A stretch of DNA of 64,000 nucleotides. Source: Chryseobacterium endalhagicum. GTDB taxonomy: Bacteria > Bacteroidota > Bacteroidia > Flavobacteriales > Weeksellaceae. A program made the position numbers and the translations under genes. The notes beneath the pieces were generated by a model. It had not been told where the DNA came from. It did not search any database and worked only from the letters and a program-made list of their open reading frames with translations. The stretch is taken from contig NZ_JAELVM010000002.1 in the NCBI RefSeq assembly GCF_016745235.1, forward strand, positions 434,001 through 498,000, in the 5' to 3' direction. Shown piece after piece: positions 1-9,026 of this stretch (positions are counted from its first letter, which is position 1; each line of letters opens with the position of its first letter).

Positions 1-1745
1 CTATCAATCTTCAGGAAGATGAAACCTATGTTTTTGAACCTAAGCTGAAAAAAGCGCCTCTGAATAAGCAGGAACAGTACAATGAATGGAGAAAATACAT
101 TAAATACTACATTCTGCAGGAAATAGAATCCATGAACAGCAAAGAAGAAGCTCAAAAAGAGAAGAAAGATTCTGTTCAGAAATACAAATTAAAGGATACT
201 ATTAAACTTCAGGTGCTTACTCAGGATCAGAAGGTTAAGAAAGCCACTGATGAAGTGAAAGACCTTGTAAAAGATACCTTTACCCGATTCAAAAAGAGAA
301 AGAAAATGGATTGGTTTACGGTTTATATGAATGCCTATACAGAAGTATTCGATCCGCATACCAACTATTATTCTCCAAAGGATAAGGAAGATTTTGATAC
401 CCAGTTTACAGGAAAAGTAATCGGTATCGGAGCGATCATTCAGGAGAAAAAAGGAAACCTTTATCTGGGGGCTCTTACGATAGGTGCTCCGGCATGGAAA
501 TCTAAGCAGCTGAGTGAAGGAGATAAAATTTTAAAAGTAAAATCCAAGCCTAAAGATGACGCTGTAAATGTGGTAGGAATGCTTTCTGATGAAGCCGTAA
601 GACTGATCAGAGGTGAAAAAGGAACTCCGGTAACATTAACGGTTCAGAAAAAAGACGGAACCATTAAAGACGTAACGATGATCCGTGAAGAAGTAGCTAT
701 TGAAGATACTTTTGCAAGAAGTATCGTAGTGAACTCCCCGAATGGAAAGAAATACGGATTTATCAACCTTCCAAGCTTCAACGCTGATTTTGAGAATGCT
801 AAAGGAAGAAATGCTTCTGATGATATTAAAGCAGAAATCATTAAGCTTAAAGAACAGAATATTGAAGGAATCGTTTTAGATCTAAGAAATAACGGAGGAG
901 GATCGCTGACGGAAGTTGGGGATATCATGGGACTTTTCATGGATGCCGGACCTTACGTACAGGTGAAAGACGGAAACGGAAAAATCCAGACCTTAAAAAA
1001 TAAAAATGAAACCCCTATCTGGACTGGTCCGTTGGTGATTATGCAGAACGAGCTTTCGGCATCAGCGTCTGAGATCCTTGCGGGTGTAATGCAGGATTAT
1101 GGAAGAGCAATGATCATTGGTTCTCCGCAGTCTTTCGGAAAAGGAACCGTACAGACTTTTGTAGACCTGAACAGATTCTTAAATACAGAAGATGATTTCG
1201 GATCTTTAAAACTGACGATTCAGAAGTTCTACAGGGTAACCGGTGAATCTACTCAGAGAAAAGGGATTGTTTCAGATATTCAGATGAAAGACTTCTTTAC
1301 CTATGCAGAAGTAGGAGAACGATATGATGATTTTGCATTGGCTTGGGACAAGATTCCAGGGACAAAATTCGAGAAACTGAATTATTTCAACATTCAGGCG
1401 CTTGAAAAAGCAAGTGCCGACAGAATGTCTAAAAACAGCAATTATCAGCTTCTTCTGGAATCTGCACAATGGAGAGAAAAACTGGATAAAGAGGAAAGCA
1501 TTACGCTTAACATCAATAAATTCAATGAACTGATGAAGCAGAGAAAAACTCAGATCGAGAAGTTCAAAGCTTTAACCAAATTTGAGAACGGTCTTAAGTT
1601 CATGATGTATCCAAGTGAGCTTGAAAGAGAGAAAAAAGACGAAGCTTTCAAGAAAAAATCCGAAATGTGGATCAAAAACCTTAAAAAAGATCCATACCTG
1701 CAGGAAGCCATGAATATCGTTTCCGATATGGGAACAAAATCATAA
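1..1745 (+). CDS. prc: Carboxy-terminal (tail-specific) processing protease, 5' end outside window
   Basis: Periplasmic S41 serine protease that cleaves proteins from their C-terminus. The frame is open from base 3, so the start lies upstream; about 580 residues are visible. In order there is a helical N-terminal part, a PDZ domain (GKVIGIGAIIQ to SEGDKILKV), and the protease core. The core has the Prc signature SASASEILAGVMQDYGRA with the nucleophile serine, followed by the general-base lysine in SFGKGTVQ. A basic helical tail matches the C-terminal extension (DUF3340) of Prc rather than the shorter CtpA type. A hairpin terminator follows directly. The identification is firm; the substrate range is unknown. 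Confidence 0.93.
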   Translation, partial: INLQEDETYVFEPKLKKAPLNKQEQYNEWRKYIKYYILQEIESMNSKEEAQKEKKDSVQKYKLKDTIKLQVLTQDQKVKKATDEVKDLVKDTFTRFKKRKKMDWFTVYMNAYTEVFDPHTNYYSPKDKEDFDTQFTGKVIGIGAIIQEKKGNLYLGALTIGAPAWKSKQLSEGDKILKVKSKPKDDAVNVVGMLSDEAVRLIRGEKGTPVTLTVQKKDGTIKDVTMIREEVAIEDTFARSIVVNSPNGKKYGFINLPSFNADFENAKGRNASDDIKAEIIKLKEQNIEGIVLDLRNNGGGSLTEVGDIMGLFMDAGPYVQVKDGNGKIQTLKNKNETPIWTGPLVIMQNELSASASEILAGVMQDYGRAMIIGSPQSFGKGTVQTFVDLNRFLNTEDDFGSLKLTIQKFYRVTGESTQRKGIVSDIQMKDFFTYAEVGERYDDFALAWDKIPGTKFEKLNYFNIQALEKASADRMSKNSNYQLLLESAQWREKLDKEESITLNINKFNELMKQRKTQIEKFKALTKFENGLKFMMYPSELEREKKDEAFKKKSEMWIKNLKKDPYLQEAMNIVSDMGTKS

Positions 1746-1751
1746 AACAAA

Positions 1752-1781
1752 AAACCGCTGATGAAAATCAGCGGTTTTTTT
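1752..1781 (+). terminator. Rho-independent terminator of prc
   Basis: Ten-base-pair perfect stem (AAACCGCTGA / TCAGCGGTTT) with a 6-nt loop and a run of T, six bases after the prc stop codon. It separates prc from the toxin-antitoxin operon. Confidence 0.9.
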
Positions 1782-1799
1782 ATTTCAGTCAACGAAGAG

Positions 1800-1845
1800 A
1801 ATATACAAATAAGTTTCCATATTTGGAAACTTATTTGTATATTTG
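1800..1845 (+). promoter_or_regulatory. higBA promoter inside a 20-bp perfect palindrome (likely antitoxin operator)
   Basis: Two 20-nt arms (1800-1819 and 1824-1843) are exact reverse complements around the 4-nt spacer TATT. The -7 box TATATTTG (1838-1845) lies on the right arm, so a protein bound to the palindrome would cover the promoter. Expected transcription start is only about 5 nt upstream of the toxin ATG, so the mRNA would be nearly leaderless. Binding by the HTH antitoxin is inferred from how HigA-type systems autoregulate. Confidence 0.75.
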
Positions 1846-1856
1846 GGAAAAACACA

Positions 1857-2183
1857 ATGAGATATTTTGAGACCATTTTTTTAGAAGAGGTCATGGATTT
1901 TCTGGACAGCCTCGATAAAAAATCAGTAAGAAAAATAATTTACAATATTGATTTGGCTGAACAGACGAATGATCCGCGGCTCTTTAAAAAACTGAGTGGA
2001 GAGATCTGGGAATTCAGAACAAAATATTCAGGAAATCAATACAGATTACTGGCATTTTGGGATAAAAGGAATAACGAAAATACCATAGTAATTGCTACCC
2101 ATGCATTTATTAAAAAAGACAGTAAAGTCCCAAAGAAAGAATTGGAAAAAGCAGAAAAAACAAGAGAAAAATATCTGAAATAG
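1857..2183 (+). CDS. HigB-like (RelE/ParE fold, Gp49 family) toxin
   Basis: Protein of 108 residues. The central motif WEFRTKYSGNQYRLLAFW and the following beta-strand TIVIATHAFIKKD match the Gp49/HigB branch of the RelE/ParE superfamily, ribosome-dependent mRNA interferases in characterised members. The C-terminus is a lysine/glutamate-rich helix. The reading frame is open further upstream, but ATG 1857 is chosen because the promoter box ends at 1845 and earlier starts would fall in the prc terminator. Toxin-first order, and two bases between this stop and the antitoxin ATG, are typical of higBA. Toxic activity is inferred, not shown. Confidence 0.82.
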   Translation: MRYFETIFLEEVMDFLDSLDKKSVRKIIYNIDLAEQTNDPRLFKKLSGEIWEFRTKYSGNQYRLLAFWDKRNNENTIVIATHAFIKKDSKVPKKELEKAEKTREKYLK

Positions 2184-2185
2184 TT

Positions 2186-2518
2186 ATGGCAAAGAGAGAA
2201 ACCAAAAAATATACTCTGGCTGATATAAAAGATCGTTACATCGGCAAAGAAGAAAGTGAAGAGAGACAACAATACGAATATGAACTTAGAATGGATGTAT
2301 TGGGACATCTCATAAAAGCTGCACGGAAAGAAAGAAAACTTACCCAGCTTGAACTGGGAGAATTGGTTGGAGTACAAAAAGCTCAGATCTCCAAAATCGA
2401 AAATAACATAACGAATGCGACAATCGCTACGGTATTAAAAATATTTGATGCTCTGGATGCAGATCTTAAGTTCAGTGTAAAGCTGGAAGGAAAAAATTTA
2501 GAAGCAGAATTACATTAA
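2186..2518 (+). CDS. HigA-like antitoxin, XRE-family helix-turn-helix
   Basis: Protein of 110 residues. A charged N-terminal 45 residues is followed by an XRE/Cro helix-turn-helix (LTQLELGELVGVQKAQISKI) and a short C-terminal strand region (DLKFSVKLE). The gene starts two bases after the toxin stop, so the pair is translationally coupled. It should neutralise the toxin and repress the operon through the upstream palindrome. A strong hairpin terminator follows, closing a self-contained two-gene unit. Confidence 0.85.
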   Translation: MAKRETKKYTLADIKDRYIGKEESEERQQYEYELRMDVLGHLIKAARKERKLTQLELGELVGVQKAQISKIENNITNATIATVLKIFDALDADLKFSVKLEGKNLEAELH

Positions 2519-2524
2519 AAAAGA

Positions 2525-2553
2525 AAAAAGGAGCCGAATGCGGCTCCTTTTTT
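2525..2553. terminator. Bidirectional terminator between higA and sodC-like gene
   Basis: Stem AAAAAGGAGCCG / CGGCTCCTTTTT with loop AATG; A-tract on one side and T-tract on the other, so it can stop transcription from both convergent genes. Confidence 0.9.
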
Positions 2554-2578
2554 ATGTAAAATTGTTGTGAACGTTCCT

Positions 2579-3082
2579 TTATTTTATCTCCACACATCCC
2601 ACTCTTCCTCCGGCATTTCCGGTCGGCTGGGTATGGAAATCATCGGCTGCGGCATGTACAATAAGACCTTTTCCGATAATATTTTTAGATTCATCTGTAC
2701 AGCTAAGACACCATTTCGTGGTTTTGAAAGTCAGTACAGCTTTTCCGCCTGCATCAGCAGTAAGGTTTCCTATATCTCCCATATGGAAGTGCTCCGCGCC
2801 CCATTTTCCGTGGTCGTCTTTCGCAGGATTCCAGTGTCCGCCTGTAGAAGTTCCATCCGCGGCAGAACAGTCTCCTTTTTCATGGATATGTACAGCATGG
2901 ATACCGGGAGTAAGATTCGTTACCTCAAGTTTCATAACGACCTCGTCTCCTTTCTGGGTGAACTTTGCCGTTCCGCCCGTTTGCGTTCCACTCTTAGCGT
3001 TAACAGAGTACGTTTTTGTAGTGCAGCACGAAGCTGCTAAAAATGCACAACCCGCCAGTAATGCTAATGTTTGTCCTTTCAT
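2579..3082 (-). CDS. Cu/Zn superoxide dismutase, lipoprotein
   Basis: Dismutates superoxide in the envelope. Start at 3082 gives a 167-residue protein beginning with a lipoprotein signal (MKGQTLALLAGCAFLAASC, lipobox LAAS-C); the frame continues 15 codons upstream, but that would bury the signal. Metal-site motifs are all present: copper histidines in HAVHIHEKGDC, GGHWNP, the zinc loop HGKWGAEHFHMGDIGN, and LIVHAAADDF. The C-terminus GNAGGRVGCVEIK carries the conserved arginine and the disulphide cysteine. Monocistronic; it converges on higBA and shares its terminator. Confidence 0.93.
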   Translation of the reverse strand: MKGQTLALLAGCAFLAASCCTTKTYSVNAKSGTQTGGTAKFTQKGDEVVMKLEVTNLTPGIHAVHIHEKGDCSAADGTSTGGHWNPAKDDHGKWGAEHFHMGDIGNLTADAGGKAVLTFKTTKWCLSCTDESKNIIGKGLIVHAAADDFHTQPTGNAGGRVGCVEIK

Positions 3083-3232
3083 TTTTAAATGATTTAAAGT
3101 GATATTTACGATAAATTTATAAAACATTTTCCGAAAGACTTTATGATTTCAATCCTTTTTTCCAAAACAGCAACATATGACAAGTGAAATATAGCGGATC
3201 TTGATACCTTTACCGATTATCATTCATTAAAA

Positions 3233-4135
3233 ATGGAAGAACATAAAAAAAGAATCATAAAAGCAATCAGATATATTGATCATCACCTTGATGCGGATCT
3301 TTCCCTGGAAAATATTTCAGAAATAGCCATGTATTCTCCCTTCCATTTTCACAGGATTTTTAAGCTCATTACCCGCGAAACCCTCCAGAACTATATCATC
3401 AGGAAGAAAATTGAAAAAAGTGCCTTTTACCTGGCTGTAAAGAAAGAAATGGAGATCAAAGAGATTTATCTGGATCTTGGGTTCTCTAATCATTCCGTTT
3501 TCAGCAAAACCTTTAAAAAATACTATGGAATGCCGCCTTCTGCCTTCAGGAATTCTGCTCCGGAAACCTTTCACAGGATTTTACAGATAGACCGCAAGAA
3601 CGGACAAACGGATACCGTTTTCAGCCAGTACATTTGCCATGTAGAAAACCTGTTAAACTGGACAAAAATGAATTTAAAAATTGAAGTAAAAGAACTGCCG
3701 GAAATGAATCTTGCAGCAGTAATGAGCCTCGGTCTTGCTCAAGTGGAGCCTTCTTATAATCTCCTGATAGAATGGGCAGAAAAGAAACAATTATTTCCAG
3801 CACAAAACGTCAAAATGATCTCCGTCTATCATGACAGCTTTAAAGTAACACCGCCTGATAAGGTCAGAATCCATGCGTGCATGCTTCTGGATGAAAAGCT
3901 TAATGGGCAAAATGGGTTGATTTTCTCAGAAACCATTGATGCCGGAAAGTTTATCGCGGGAAGAGGAGAAGTGACCCTTCAGGACTTTGAACAATGCTGG
4001 GTATCCCTGTTTTTATGGATGAATGAACACCATTATTCCATGAGAAAAGCATTCCCGTTTGAAATCTATCATTCCAATTTTAAAGAACATCCGGAAGGTA
4101 AAATGATCGTGGATTTCTGTATCCCGGTTCATTAA
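3233..4135 (+). CDS. AraC-family regulator with C-terminal GyrI-like ligand domain
   Basis: Protein of 300 residues. The N-terminal ~105 residues hold two AraC helix-turn-helices (SLENISEIAMYSPFHFHRIF and IYLDLGFSNHSVFSKTFKKY, then GMPPSAFR). The C-terminal half (about residue 150 on) fits the GyrI-like/AraC effector-binding fold, the order seen in Rob/SoxS-like drug-responsive regulators. It lies between the superoxide dismutase and a TonB-dependent receptor; regulation of either is possible but not shown. Upstream is only a weak -7 match (TACCTTTA). Confidence 0.85.
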   Translation: MEEHKKRIIKAIRYIDHHLDADLSLENISEIAMYSPFHFHRIFKLITRETLQNYIIRKKIEKSAFYLAVKKEMEIKEIYLDLGFSNHSVFSKTFKKYYGMPPSAFRNSAPETFHRILQIDRKNGQTDTVFSQYICHVENLLNWTKMNLKIEVKELPEMNLAAVMSLGLAQVEPSYNLLIEWAEKKQLFPAQNVKMISVYHDSFKVTPPDKVRIHACMLLDEKLNGQNGLIFSETIDAGKFIAGRGEVTLQDFEQCWVSLFLWMNEHHYSMRKAFPFEIYHSNFKEHPEGKMIVDFCIPVH

Positions 4136-4203
4136 TTTCCCCATTCAGCAGCCAAAGTATGCCTTTCAGTAAAATTTATTTTAAAGAAAGGCATATTCCG
4201 TAT

Positions 4204-4211
4204 TATTTTTG
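4204..4211 (+). promoter_or_regulatory. -7 box for the TonB-dependent receptor
   Basis: TATTTTTG fits TAnnTTTG and sits 17 bases before the receptor ATG; no clear TTG at the expected -33 distance. Confidence 0.4.
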
Positions 4212-4228
4212 ATCCGAAAATTAACCCC

Positions 4229-6472
4229 ATGAAAACACAAGGAAAAAAGCTTTTATTACTGATCTCTTTTTTGACCTTTATTGCAGGATATTCGCAGGTA
4301 AAGATCTCAGGAAAAGTCACTTTTAAAAGCAAAGGCATCAACGAAATCAATGTCACCTTAAAAGACACTTATGATGGCGCAACAACCGATGCACAGGGAA
4401 ACTTCTCTTTTGAAACATCAGAGAAAGGAAACCATATCCTGACCTTTACCCATCCGAAATATCAGGATGTAGAAAAAGCAATTGTTATTGACAATCAGAA
4501 TATTAATATCAACGCAGAACTTAAAGAACAGATCAGCGAGATCGATGCGGTAGTCGTTTCTGCAGGTTCCATAGAGGCAAGTGATAAGAAAAGAGCTACA
4601 GCTTTGTTAACGCCAATTGATATTTACACCACAGCAGGCGCAGACGGACAGATCTCTTCAGCCTTAAATTATCTTCCCGGCGTTCAGAAAGTAGGAGAGT
4701 CGGAAGGTCTTTTCATCCGGGGAGGAACAGGAACGGAAGCCAAGATTTTTATGGATGGAAGCTTAATTAACAACTATTTCTCGAACTCAGTTCCGGGAAT
4801 TGCAGGAAGAGACCGCTTCAACACATCTCTTTTCAAAGGAAATATTTTTTCAAGCGGAGGATATTCTGCTTTGTATGGTCAGGCGCTTTCAGGGGCACTG
4901 ATGTTGGAAAGCGTGGATCTTCCGGACCAGAGTTCTTATGATTTTGGAATTTCACCCATCTTTTTGAGTGCCGGATTTCAGAAACTGGGAGAAGACAAAA
5001 ATCACTCTTTTGGGGCTACTTTGGGCTATTCACTGCTGAGCCTTATGCAGAATGTTTTTAATTTTAATACGGATTTTATTGATGCTCCGCAGGGTTTAAA
5101 CGGTGATTTTAACTTTAGAATTAAAACAAAATCAGGCGGATTTTTCAAATATTACGGAATGTATGACTCCAACAAAATGGGGGTAAAAACGGAAAGCCTG
5201 GAACCGGAATATGATTTTGCACTGATAAGACTGAAAGGGAAAAATACCTACCATAATCTCTCTTTTAAACAGAAATTCGGGAAATACCTGCTGAATGCCG
5301 GAACTTCTTATTCCTACAACAGATCCGATCTTAATTTTTCGAAAGAAGTCAATGATAAAGAGTCAGATCCATCCCAGCTTTTAACGGAAGGGAATTATAT
5401 TAATTTTAAAGCTGTTTTAGAGCGGAAGATAAATAAAATAAGTGCGGTAAGAGCCGGTTTTGAACTGAATAACACCAATGAAAAACTGAATTTTACAGAA
5501 GTACAAAAGAATTATCAAGACCTGATTTCTTCAGTGTTTGCAGAAACAGATCTGGGTTTCAGTAATGCATTGTCTGCAAAAGTAGGGGTAAGGGCAGAGC
5601 ACTCATCCTTTTTAGGAAAAAGCAATATCGCCCCGCGTTTTGCACTGGCTTACCGTCTGGCCAAAGACTGGACCTCTTCTCTGGCGTACGGATTGTTTTA
5701 TCAGAATCCTGAAAGCAGATACATCAATGGACCGGCAGATCTGGATTTTCAGAAATCGCAGCATTATATTTTTCAGGTTCAAAGAGCATCAGAAGGAAGA
5801 AGCCTGCGTTTTGAAGCCTTTTATAAAAAATATGACCAGTTGATTAAGACATTCAATATCACGCCGGATAATCAGCAGAATCAGCAGATACAGACTGCTT
5901 TGAACAACAGCGGTTATGGATACGCCAAAGGGTTGGAGCTTTTCTGGAGAGATAAAAAGACCTTTGAAAATATAGATTACTGGATCAGCTATTCATTTCT
6001 TGATTCCAAAAGAGATTTTACCAATTATCCTGTAAGCCTGAAGCCGAATTTTGCATCTGCACATACCCTTTCTGCCGTGGCCAAAAGATTTATTCCGGAA
6101 TGGAAACTTGGGGTCAACTTATCCTACACCTATGCAAAAGGACGTCCTTACTACGATATTGCCACGAAAACGGAGAACAGCAGGGTGATCAATTACATCA
6201 GAAATGAAGGAACGCTGAAAGATTATAATGCCTTAAATATCAGTTTCAATTACCTTCCGAACCTTGGAAAGAAAGATGCGAAAGCGTTTACCGTTCTTGT
6301 TCTCAGCATTTCCAATGTGTTAGGATCTAAAAATGTCTACGGCTACAATTTCTCAATGGATGGAACGAGAAGCTCATCAGTCGTTCCACCGGTCAATACC
6401 TTTGTATTTGTGGGAGCCTTCATCAGCTTTGGAGTAGACAGGACCCAGGATGCCATCAACAATAATTTATAA
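4229..6472 (+). CDS. TonB-dependent outer-membrane receptor with carboxypeptidase-regulatory-like N-domain
   Basis: Protein of 747 residues with a Sec signal (ends GYSQ), a CarboxypepD_reg-like domain (VKISGKVTFKSKGINEINVTL to about residue 95), then a plug domain (VVVSAGSIEASDKKRATALL, LFIRGGTGTEAKIFMDG) and a beta-barrel with alternating aromatic strands to the C-terminus. This is the usual architecture of Bacteroidota TonB-dependent transporters. There is no SusD partner, so siderophore, metal or peptide uptake is likelier than glycan uptake, but the substrate cannot be read. The next gene (71 bases on, no terminator) is probably co-transcribed. Confidence 0.92.
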   Translation: MKTQGKKLLLLISFLTFIAGYSQVKISGKVTFKSKGINEINVTLKDTYDGATTDAQGNFSFETSEKGNHILTFTHPKYQDVEKAIVIDNQNININAELKEQISEIDAVVVSAGSIEASDKKRATALLTPIDIYTTAGADGQISSALNYLPGVQKVGESEGLFIRGGTGTEAKIFMDGSLINNYFSNSVPGIAGRDRFNTSLFKGNIFSSGGYSALYGQALSGALMLESVDLPDQSSYDFGISPIFLSAGFQKLGEDKNHSFGATLGYSLLSLMQNVFNFNTDFIDAPQGLNGDFNFRIKTKSGGFFKYYGMYDSNKMGVKTESLEPEYDFALIRLKGKNTYHNLSFKQKFGKYLLNAGTSYSYNRSDLNFSKEVNDKESDPSQLLTEGNYINFKAVLERKINKISAVRAGFELNNTNEKLNFTEVQKNYQDLISSVFAETDLGFSNALSAKVGVRAEHSSFLGKSNIAPRFALAYRLAKDWTSSLAYGLFYQNPESRYINGPADLDFQKSQHYIFQVQRASEGRSLRFEAFYKKYDQLIKTFNITPDNQQNQQIQTALNNSGYGYAKGLELFWRDKKTFENIDYWISYSFLDSKRDFTNYPVSLKPNFASAHTLSAVAKRFIPEWKLGVNLSYTYAKGRPYYDIATKTENSRVINYIRNEGTLKDYNALNISFNYLPNLGKKDAKAFTVLVLSISNVLGSKNVYGYNFSMDGTRSSSVVPPVNTFVFVGAFISFGVDRTQDAINNNL

Positions 6473-6543
6473 AAATAACAGAGGATTGTTCCAAAATATA
6501 TAACTTCGAACCGATAATAAACTAACTTCAAAAAATTGATATA

Positions 6544-7194
6544 ATGAAAAAATACCTATTAAGTTTTGCTTTAGCTTTTATGAGCTTAACAGCTTTCGCA
6601 CAGGCAGATTACGAAAAAGTAATGACCGAAAAGATCGCAAAAACGGAAACATGTAAAACCCCGGAAGAATTCCAGACTCTGGCCAATGATTTCCAGAGAA
6701 TCGGGAGCAAAGAAAGTTCAAAGTGGCTTCCTCCGTACTACGCTGCATTCTCTCAGATTCAGAAAGGGAGACTCATGATGAGAAACGGAAATATGCAGGC
6801 TCTGGATGAAATTGCCGGAGAAGCGGACAAATATCTGGCTTCGGCTCAAAATCTTGCGGGAGCGGACAATGCAGAGATTCACTTACTGAGAAAAATGGCA
6901 GCTTCTTTAAGAATGATGGTCAATCCGGCTCAGCGTTATATGACAGACGGAGCTAAGGCTACAGAAGAAATGGCTATTGCCGAAAAACTGGATCCATCTA
7001 ATCCGAGAGTGGCACTGATCAAAGCGGAAGATATTTATTTTACCCCTGAACAGTATGGCGGAAGTAAAACCAAAGGCCTGGAAATGTTCAAAGAGGCGGT
7101 TAAAAAGTTTGATAATTACAAACCGAAATCAGCTTTAGACCCGAACTGGGGAAGAGCGGAAGCGGAATATTTCATGAGTATGCCGGCAAAATAA
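6544..7194 (+). CDS. Exported helical protein of unknown function, partner of the TonB receptor
   Basis: Protein of 216 residues with a clear Sec signal ending TAFAQ. The mature part is alpha-helical and TPR-like (repeated A/L heptads; AEKLDPSNPRVALIKAEDIYFTPEQYGG). A single receptor gene precedes it and a strong hairpin terminator follows, suggesting a two-gene unit with the receptor. No catalytic motif is seen. A periplasmic accessory role is the simplest guess. Confidence 0.75.
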   Translation: MKKYLLSFALAFMSLTAFAQADYEKVMTEKIAKTETCKTPEEFQTLANDFQRIGSKESSKWLPPYYAAFSQIQKGRLMMRNGNMQALDEIAGEADKYLASAQNLAGADNAEIHLLRKMAASLRMMVNPAQRYMTDGAKATEEMAIAEKLDPSNPRVALIKAEDIYFTPEQYGGSKTKGLEMFKEAVKKFDNYKPKSALDPNWGRAEAEYFMSMPAK

Positions 7195-7205
7195 CAAGAA
7201 ACATC

Positions 7206-7232
7206 AACCTTCCTTAGCCGGAAGGTTTTTTT
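7206..7232 (+). terminator. Terminator after the TonB receptor unit
   Basis: Perfect 8-bp stem AACCTTCC / GGAAGGTT, loop TTAGCC, then seven T. Confidence 0.9.
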
Positions 7233-7297
7233 ATTCCATTCGGGAAGGAAAATCAGCCTCTCAGTAAAAAATAATTTTCGATACCTTTAATAAAAAC

Positions 7298-7305
7298 TAA
7301 TTTTG
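7298..7305 (+). promoter_or_regulatory. -7 box for the histidine kinase
   Basis: TAATTTTG fits TAnnTTTG, 18 bases before the kinase ATG; -33 element unclear. Confidence 0.4.
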
Positions 7306-7322
7306 AGCCAAGAAATCTGATC

Positions 7323-8642
7323 ATGAAACGTAAGGGATTTATAATTTTACTCTGGGTATCGCTGGGAACGGCACTGTTTTTCTTTTTGTTTTTTACAAAA
7401 GAGAAGAACTTCCATAATTTTCTGATCACGCTGATGATCTCTACCATGTATTCCTTTGTTCTCGGCTTCGGAAATGCCCTGATCAACGACTTTCTCAACA
7501 AGAAGTTTCCCTGGTCCGAAACCAGAGGAATAAGAGCTGTTTTAAGCGTTGTATCTATTATTATCGGGAATTTTATCCTGGTTTATTTCTGTAACTATAT
7601 GAATTATGTAGTGATCCAGAAAGTGGCAACCGCCGAAACTTTTTTTTCCAAGGAATACGGAACCACCAATTGGTTTATGATCAATATTGCTCTTCTGATA
7701 TCCGCATTTCTCCATGCCAAAAGTTTTATGGAGGAGCTGAAAAAAACATCCAGAAAGGAAGTGGTGGAGCAGAAGCTGATCGCAAAATCTGCCAATGCCC
7801 AGTTTGAAAGCCTTAAAAACCAGCTGGACCCGCATTTTCTTTTTAATTCTTTAAATGTACTGAGTTCTCTGATTGATGAAAATCCTAATCAGGCGCAGAA
7901 GTTTACCGCTTCAATGTCAAAGATTTACAGGTATGTACTTGAACAGAAAGATAAAGAGCTGGTCACGGTAGAAGATGAGATCGAATTTGCAAAAACGTAT
8001 TGTGATCTTTTAAAAACAAGATTCGAAGACAGCGTAGATTTTATTTTTGATGTAAAAAAAGAAGATTACAGGCGATATGTTGTGCCATTGTCCCTTCAAC
8101 TTTTGCTGGAAAACTGTATCAAGCACAATTTTGCTACCTCTTCAAAACCGCTGGTCATTAAAATATTTTCAGATCAGGATACGCTGTGCATTGAAAATAA
8201 CCTTCAGGCAAGAGAGCAGATGAAAGAAAGCGCAGGAATAGGTCTCGCCAATATTGTGCAGCGGTATGCTTTACTGACCAAAAAGAATGTTTTCATTGAA
8301 AAATCTGAGGATTATTTTAAAGTAAAAGTTCCGATCCTATCTGATAAGCCTAGCAGTATCAACGTGAAAGCTGATAGCGACGACGGGTCTTATGAGAATG
8401 CTAAAAAAAGGGTAAAAGAACTCAAAAGCTTCTACGGAAACCTGATTTCATACTGTACAGTGATCCCGTTTTTGATCATTGTGAACCTCCTGACGTCACC
8501 AAACAACCTTTGGTTCTATTTTCCTATGCTGGGATGGGGAGTTGGGGTTGCGTCCCATGCATTTCAGGTTTTCGGTGTTGGAGAATCCTGGAAAGAGAGA
8601 AAGATCCGTGAAATAATGGACAAACAAAAAAACAGAAAATAA
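7323..8642 (+). CDS. LytS/YehU-type sensor histidine kinase fused to a C-terminal 2TM domain
   Basis: Protein of 439 residues. Four N-terminal transmembrane segments lie in residues 1-135. A His_kinase (PF06580-type) core has the phosphate-accepting H171 in LDPHFLFNSLN and an ATPase with N-box LLENCIKHN (261-269) and G-box GIGLAN. The last ~80 residues are a complete 2TM domain (two membrane helices in a KRVKELK...GWGVG...WKERKI frame), nearly a copy of the free 2TM protein encoded at 10265. The fusion is unusual because the extra membrane anchor follows the ATPase. The stop overlaps the next ATG by one base. Its partner is very likely the LytTR regulator at the end of the cluster. Confidence 0.9.
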   Translation: MKRKGFIILLWVSLGTALFFFLFFTKEKNFHNFLITLMISTMYSFVLGFGNALINDFLNKKFPWSETRGIRAVLSVVSIIIGNFILVYFCNYMNYVVIQKVATAETFFSKEYGTTNWFMINIALLISAFLHAKSFMEELKKTSRKEVVEQKLIAKSANAQFESLKNQLDPHFLFNSLNVLSSLIDENPNQAQKFTASMSKIYRYVLEQKDKELVTVEDEIEFAKTYCDLLKTRFEDSVDFIFDVKKEDYRRYVVPLSLQLLLENCIKHNFATSSKPLVIKIFSDQDTLCIENNLQAREQMKESAGIGLANIVQRYALLTKKNVFIEKSEDYFKVKVPILSDKPSSINVKADSDDGSYENAKKRVKELKSFYGNLISYCTVIPFLIIVNLLTSPNNLWFYFPMLGWGVGVASHAFQVFGVGESWKERKIREIMDKQKNRK

Positions 8643-8962
8643 TGGAAACTTATGACGAAAACGACATCCGCTACCAGCAGGCCAAAAGGCAGGTTGAACG
8701 GCTGAGAGGATTTTACGCCCACTTATTTACTTATGTTGCGGTGAATGCCATGATTGTTCTCTACAATTATAATGAATTAGAGCCCGGAGAAAGCTATTTT
8801 CAGTTCAAAAACTTCTTTACGGCTACGTTCTGGGGGATTGGGCTGGTTGCACACGCGATAGTCGCTTTTTTACCGAATCTGAGCTTCATTAAAAATTGGG
8901 AGGAAAAAGAGATCAGGAGGTTGATGGAGAAGAAGGCGCGGAAAAGCAAAAAAGCAAAATAG
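8642..8962 (+). CDS. 2TM domain protein
   Basis: Protein of 106 residues: an amphipathic helix (RYQQAKRQVERLRGFYAHL), two hydrophobic helices with a short loop, then a conserved basic tail (WEEKEIRRLMEKKARK). This is the 2TM domain often found next to LytS/LytTR pairs in Bacteroidota; its biochemical role is not established. It overlaps the kinase stop in the TAATG arrangement, so it is translationally coupled to it. Its loop sequence is the most divergent of the 2TM set here. Confidence 0.85.
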   Translation: METYDENDIRYQQAKRQVERLRGFYAHLFTYVAVNAMIVLYNYNELEPGESYFQFKNFFTATFWGIGLVAHAIVAFLPNLSFIKNWEEKEIRRLMEKKARKSKKAK

Positions 8963-9026
8963 AAAAGTCAAAATGGCTTCCGTCCAAAATATTTTCGCCT
9001 GACAGCACAACTAAAAACCAAAACAT

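Noticed and set aside
2567..3092. Two long plus-strand open frames opposite the superoxide dismutase gene
   Set aside because: The minus strand has a complete SOD with all metal ligands and a lipobox; the plus frames have no recognisable motif and mirror its codon pattern.
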